Shown here piece by piece: positions 61,733 through 64,000 of a stretch of DNA of 64,000 nt. Numbering within the stretch: the first letter of the stretch is position 1; each line of letters starts with the position of its first letter. The DNA is from Mycobacteriales bacterium. Its GTDB lineage: Bacteria > Actinomycetota > Actinomycetes > JAFAQI01 > DASSKL01. Made by a program: the position numbers and the translations under genes. The DNA is taken from the NCBI GenBank assembly GCA_035690485.1, contig DASSKL010000005.1, positions 1-64,000 on the forward strand. The letters run 5' to 3'. A model generated the notes under the pieces. That model was given only the letters and a program-made list of their open reading frames with translations, searched no databases and was not told the origin of the DNA.

Positions 61733-62233
61733 TTGCCGACCGTCGAGGTCTCGTTCAGCGCGCTGCCCGCGCACGTGCGCACGGCCCGCCTCATCGCCGT
61801 CGCCGTCGCTCGCCGGGCCGGCGTCGCGGAGGACCTCCTCGACGAGGTGCGGCTGGCGGTCGGCGAGGCGTGCTCGCGAGCCGTCGAGCTGCACCAGCGG
61901 CACAAGGCCGGCGCCTCGATAGCGATGTCGCTGGTCGACGAGCAGGACCGCTTCACCATCGAGGTGATCGACCAGGCCCCCGCCGACGGCGAGGGCAGCG
62001 CGGCCGACCTGGACCAGATCGACGCCGCCAGCCTCGCCCAGCCCGAGCACCTCGACCTGACCGCCGACCCCACCGCGGAGCCGGGGAGCGACCTGCTGCC
62101 GGCCGGATTCGGGCTCGCCGTCATCAGCGGTCTCGTCGACGACGTCGACGTACGCCGCGACGGCAACGGCACCCACGTGCGGATGACCTGGCCGGCTACC
62201 GACGTCATGGCCCCGGACAGCCAGGCGTCCTGA
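61733..62233 (+). CDS. anti-sigma regulatory ATPase-like protein (BldG partner)
   Basis: A 166-residue protein of the HATPase_c_2/SpoIIAB-RsbW class. The N-box helix reads DEVRLAVGEACSRAVELHQR, where the Mg/ATP-contacting Asn of kinases (EAxxNAV) is Arg. The G1-type Asp is in IEVIDQAPAD and a G-rich lid in GFGLAVISGLVDDV. A 20-residue acidic insert lies between. The missing Asn suggests weak or no kinase activity, leaving sigma-factor or BldG binding. TTG start 61733, 10 nt after the bldG stop. Confidence 0.85.
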   Translation: MPTVEVSFSALPAHVRTARLIAVAVARRAGVAEDLLDEVRLAVGEACSRAVELHQRHKAGASIAMSLVDEQDRFTIEVIDQAPADGEGSAADLDQIDAASLAQPEHLDLTADPTAEPGSDLLPAGFGLAVISGLVDDVDVRRDGNGTHVRMTWPATDVMAPDSQAS

Positions 62234-62367
62234 CGATTTCGTAGACTCCGCGGTGCCGCCGGCCCGCGTGTGCGGACCCGGCTGTCCTCGAGCGCTCGAC
62301 TGCCGGTCCCACGATGCTGGGTGCCGCACGGCCTCGAGGCAACCTGTCCAAGTCTCGAGGAGGACGG

Positions 62368-64000
62368 ATGTCCCCCATGCACCTTGCTACCGCGCGGACC
62401 GTGGCGGCCGGCACCGGCAACAGTCTCGGCGTCCACGTCGGCGGTAGCGACTACACGATCGTCATCGCGATCGGGGTGCTGGCCCTCGCTGCGCTGGCCT
62501 TCGCCGGCTACCTGGTCCGGGAGGTGCTCGCGGCCGACGCCGGCACCCAGTCGATGCGTGATATCGGCTCGGCCGTGCAGGAAGGCGCCGCTGCGTACCT
62601 GCGCCGGCAGTTCACGACGCTGGCGGCATTCGCGGTCGTCGTCTTCGCGCTGCTGTTCATCATCCCGGCCGACGACGTCGGCCAGCGGGTCGGCCGGTCG
62701 GTCTTCTTCCTCGTGGGGGCGGCGTTCTCCGGTGTCACCGGCTTCGTCGGCATGAGCCTCGCCGTGCGCGCCAACGTGCGTGTCGCCGCCGCCGCGCAGA
62801 ACGCCGGCGCCAAGCGCGCGATGCGCATCGCCTTCCGCGCCGGCGGCGTCGCCGGCATGTTCACCGTCGGCCTCGGCCTGCTCGGTGCCTGCCTCGTCGT
62901 GCTCATCTTCAAGGACCAGGCCCCGCACGTCCTCGAGGGCTTCGGCTTCGGCGCCGCCCTGCTCGCGATGTTCATGCGGGTCGGCGGCGGCATCTTCACC
63001 AAGGCGGCCGACGTCGGCGCCGACCTCGTCGGCAAGGTCGAGCAGAACATCCCCGAGGACGACCCGCGCAACGCTGCGACGATCGCCGACAACGTCGGTG
63101 ACAACGTCGGCGACTGCGCCGGCATGGCCGCGGACCTGTTCGAGTCCTACGCCGTGACGCTGGTCGCCGCACTCATCCTCGGCAAGCAGGCGTTCGGCGA
63201 CGTCGGCCTGGTCTTCCCGCTGATCGTGCCGGGCATCGGCATCCTCACCGCGGTCATCGGCATCCTCGCGGTGGCCCCGCGCGACGGCGACCGCACCGGC
63301 ATGACCGCCATCAACCGCGGCTTCTTCATCTCGGCGGTCGCGGCGATCGGCGCGGTCGCGGCGGCGGCGTTCGCCTACCTGCCGTCGTCGTTCGCCGCGC
63401 TGCACCACGTGCCGCGCGAGATCCAGCAGATCAACGGCGACCCGCGGCTGTTCGCGTTCTTCGCCGTCCTCATCGGCATCGTGCTGGCCAGCGTCATCCA
63501 GTTGCTGACCGGCTACTTCACCGAGACCGCGCGCAAGCCGGTGCAGGAGATCGGCCGCTCGTCGCTCACCGGCCCGGCGACCGTCATCCTGTCCGGCGTC
63601 TCGGTCGGGCTCGAGTCGGCCGTCTACTCCGCCGTGCTGATCGGCGGCGCGCTCTACCTCGCGTTCCTGCTCGGTCACGGCGTGATCATCGTGTCGCTGT
63701 TCGCGGTCGCGCTGGCCGGCACCGGCCTGCTCACCCAGGTCGGCGTCATCGTGTCCATGGACACCTTCGGCCCGGTCTCCGACAACGCCCAGGGCATCGC
63801 GGAGATGTCCGGCGACGTCGACGAGAAGGGCGCCCGGGTGCTCACCGACCTCGACGCCGTCGGCAACACCACCAAGGCCATCACCAAGGGCATCGCGATC
63901 GCCACTGCGGTGCTCGCGGCGACGGCGCTGTTCGGCTCCTTCGCCACGGCGGTGTCCGACGAGGGCGTGAAGAACTTCAACCTGCCGATCGACCGGCCCA
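62368..64000 (+). CDS. hppA: membrane-bound proton-translocating pyrophosphatase (partial)
   Basis: The N-terminal 544 residues of an H+-PPase; the window ends inside the gene. Pyrophosphate-binding motifs are GGGIFTKAADVGADLVGKVE and DNVGDNVGDCAGMAADLFES. Several of the ~16 helices are visible. AVGNTTKAITKGIAIATA has Lys-Thr at the two positions that distinguish K+-independent pumps (K+-dependent ones have Ala-Gly). It couples PPi hydrolysis to proton export. ATG 62368 has GAGGAGG upstream. Confidence 0.95.
   Translation, partial: MSPMHLATARTVAAGTGNSLGVHVGGSDYTIVIAIGVLALAALAFAGYLVREVLAADAGTQSMRDIGSAVQEGAAAYLRRQFTTLAAFAVVVFALLFIIPADDVGQRVGRSVFFLVGAAFSGVTGFVGMSLAVRANVRVAAAAQNAGAKRAMRIAFRAGGVAGMFTVGLGLLGACLVVLIFKDQAPHVLEGFGFGAALLAMFMRVGGGIFTKAADVGADLVGKVEQNIPEDDPRNAATIADNVGDNVGDCAGMAADLFESYAVTLVAALILGKQAFGDVGLVFPLIVPGIGILTAVIGILAVAPRDGDRTGMTAINRGFFISAVAAIGAVAAAAFAYLPSSFAALHHVPREIQQINGDPRLFAFFAVLIGIVLASVIQLLTGYFTETARKPVQEIGRSSLTGPATVILSGVSVGLESAVYSAVLIGGALYLAFLLGHGVIIVSLFAVALAGTGLLTQVGVIVSMDTFGPVSDNAQGIAEMSGDVDEKGARVLTDLDAVGNTTKAITKGIAIATAVLAATALFGSFATAVSDEGVKNFNLPIDRP

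Overview
The window is a chromosome segment from a high-GC actinomycete. The evidence is strongly GC-biased third codon positions, abundant GTG starts, 4-base ATGA/GTGA gene overlaps, an F420-type luciferase-like oxidoreductase, a proteasome activator of the Bpa/PafE type, and a block matching the actinobacterial order HAD hydrolase - 6C RNA - ssd - tad pilus genes - DEAH helicase - bldG - anti-sigma ATPase - hppA. Genus cannot be fixed from sequence alone. No rRNA, tRNA, CRISPR array, transposase or prophage was seen.

Layout. 1-1.2 kb: a less GC-biased ArsR/VOC pair with a visible promoter-operator. 1.2-7.8 kb: acyl-CoA dehydrogenase, PucR-type regulator, quinone oxidoreductase, second acyl-CoA dehydrogenase coupled to bpa. 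7.8-18.8 kb: housekeeping and regulation (HAD phosphatase, serS, YeiH/LysR, SpoIIE-type phosphatase, 3-hydroxyacyl-CoA dehydrogenase, CPA antiporter, two-component system, acyl-CoA thioesterase, small Cys-rich protein). 18.9-21.5 kb: three-gene ABC exporter. 21.5-25.3 kb: enolase-superfamily enzyme, PAP2-like membrane protein, nitronate monooxygenase, xthA. 25.3-33.1 kb: divergent fatty acyl catabolic cluster with a racemase of the AMACR/Mcr type, an MFE-2-like hydroxyacyl-CoA dehydrogenase, a paired two-subunit acyl-CoA dehydrogenase, a phosphotransferase, DUF6285, TetR and thiolase. This looks like beta-oxidation of alpha-methyl-branched acyl chains. 33.2-44 kb: LLM oxidoreductase, MFS transporter, cyclic-nucleotide-binding protein, sugar lactone oxidase, PLP aldolase/racemase, galK, ABC ATPase, membrane stress-type proteins, TetR and acyl-CoA dehydrogenase. 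44-51 kb: MarR/DoxX, DUF309, an EphE-like hydrolase, a holin-like membrane protein, antiporter, acs and a HAD-IB phosphatase. 51.2-58.9 kb: 6C RNA, ssd and a Tad/Flp pilus locus followed by a class E sortase and a secreted, membrane-anchored Fn3-like protein. 58.9-64 kb: DEAH helicase, the bldG anti-sigma switch and a truncated hppA.

Many genes appear to be leaderless: a TANNNT -10 box lies 6-7 nt before the start codon. Two copies of one long palindrome sit between convergent genes 30 kb apart. Two possible SigB/SigF-type promoters (GTTN-N14-GGGTA) precede a membrane protein and bldG. The most interesting points are the sortase/surface-protein addition to the tad locus, the repeated palindrome, the 6C RNA, and several conserved enzymes lacking expected active-site residues.
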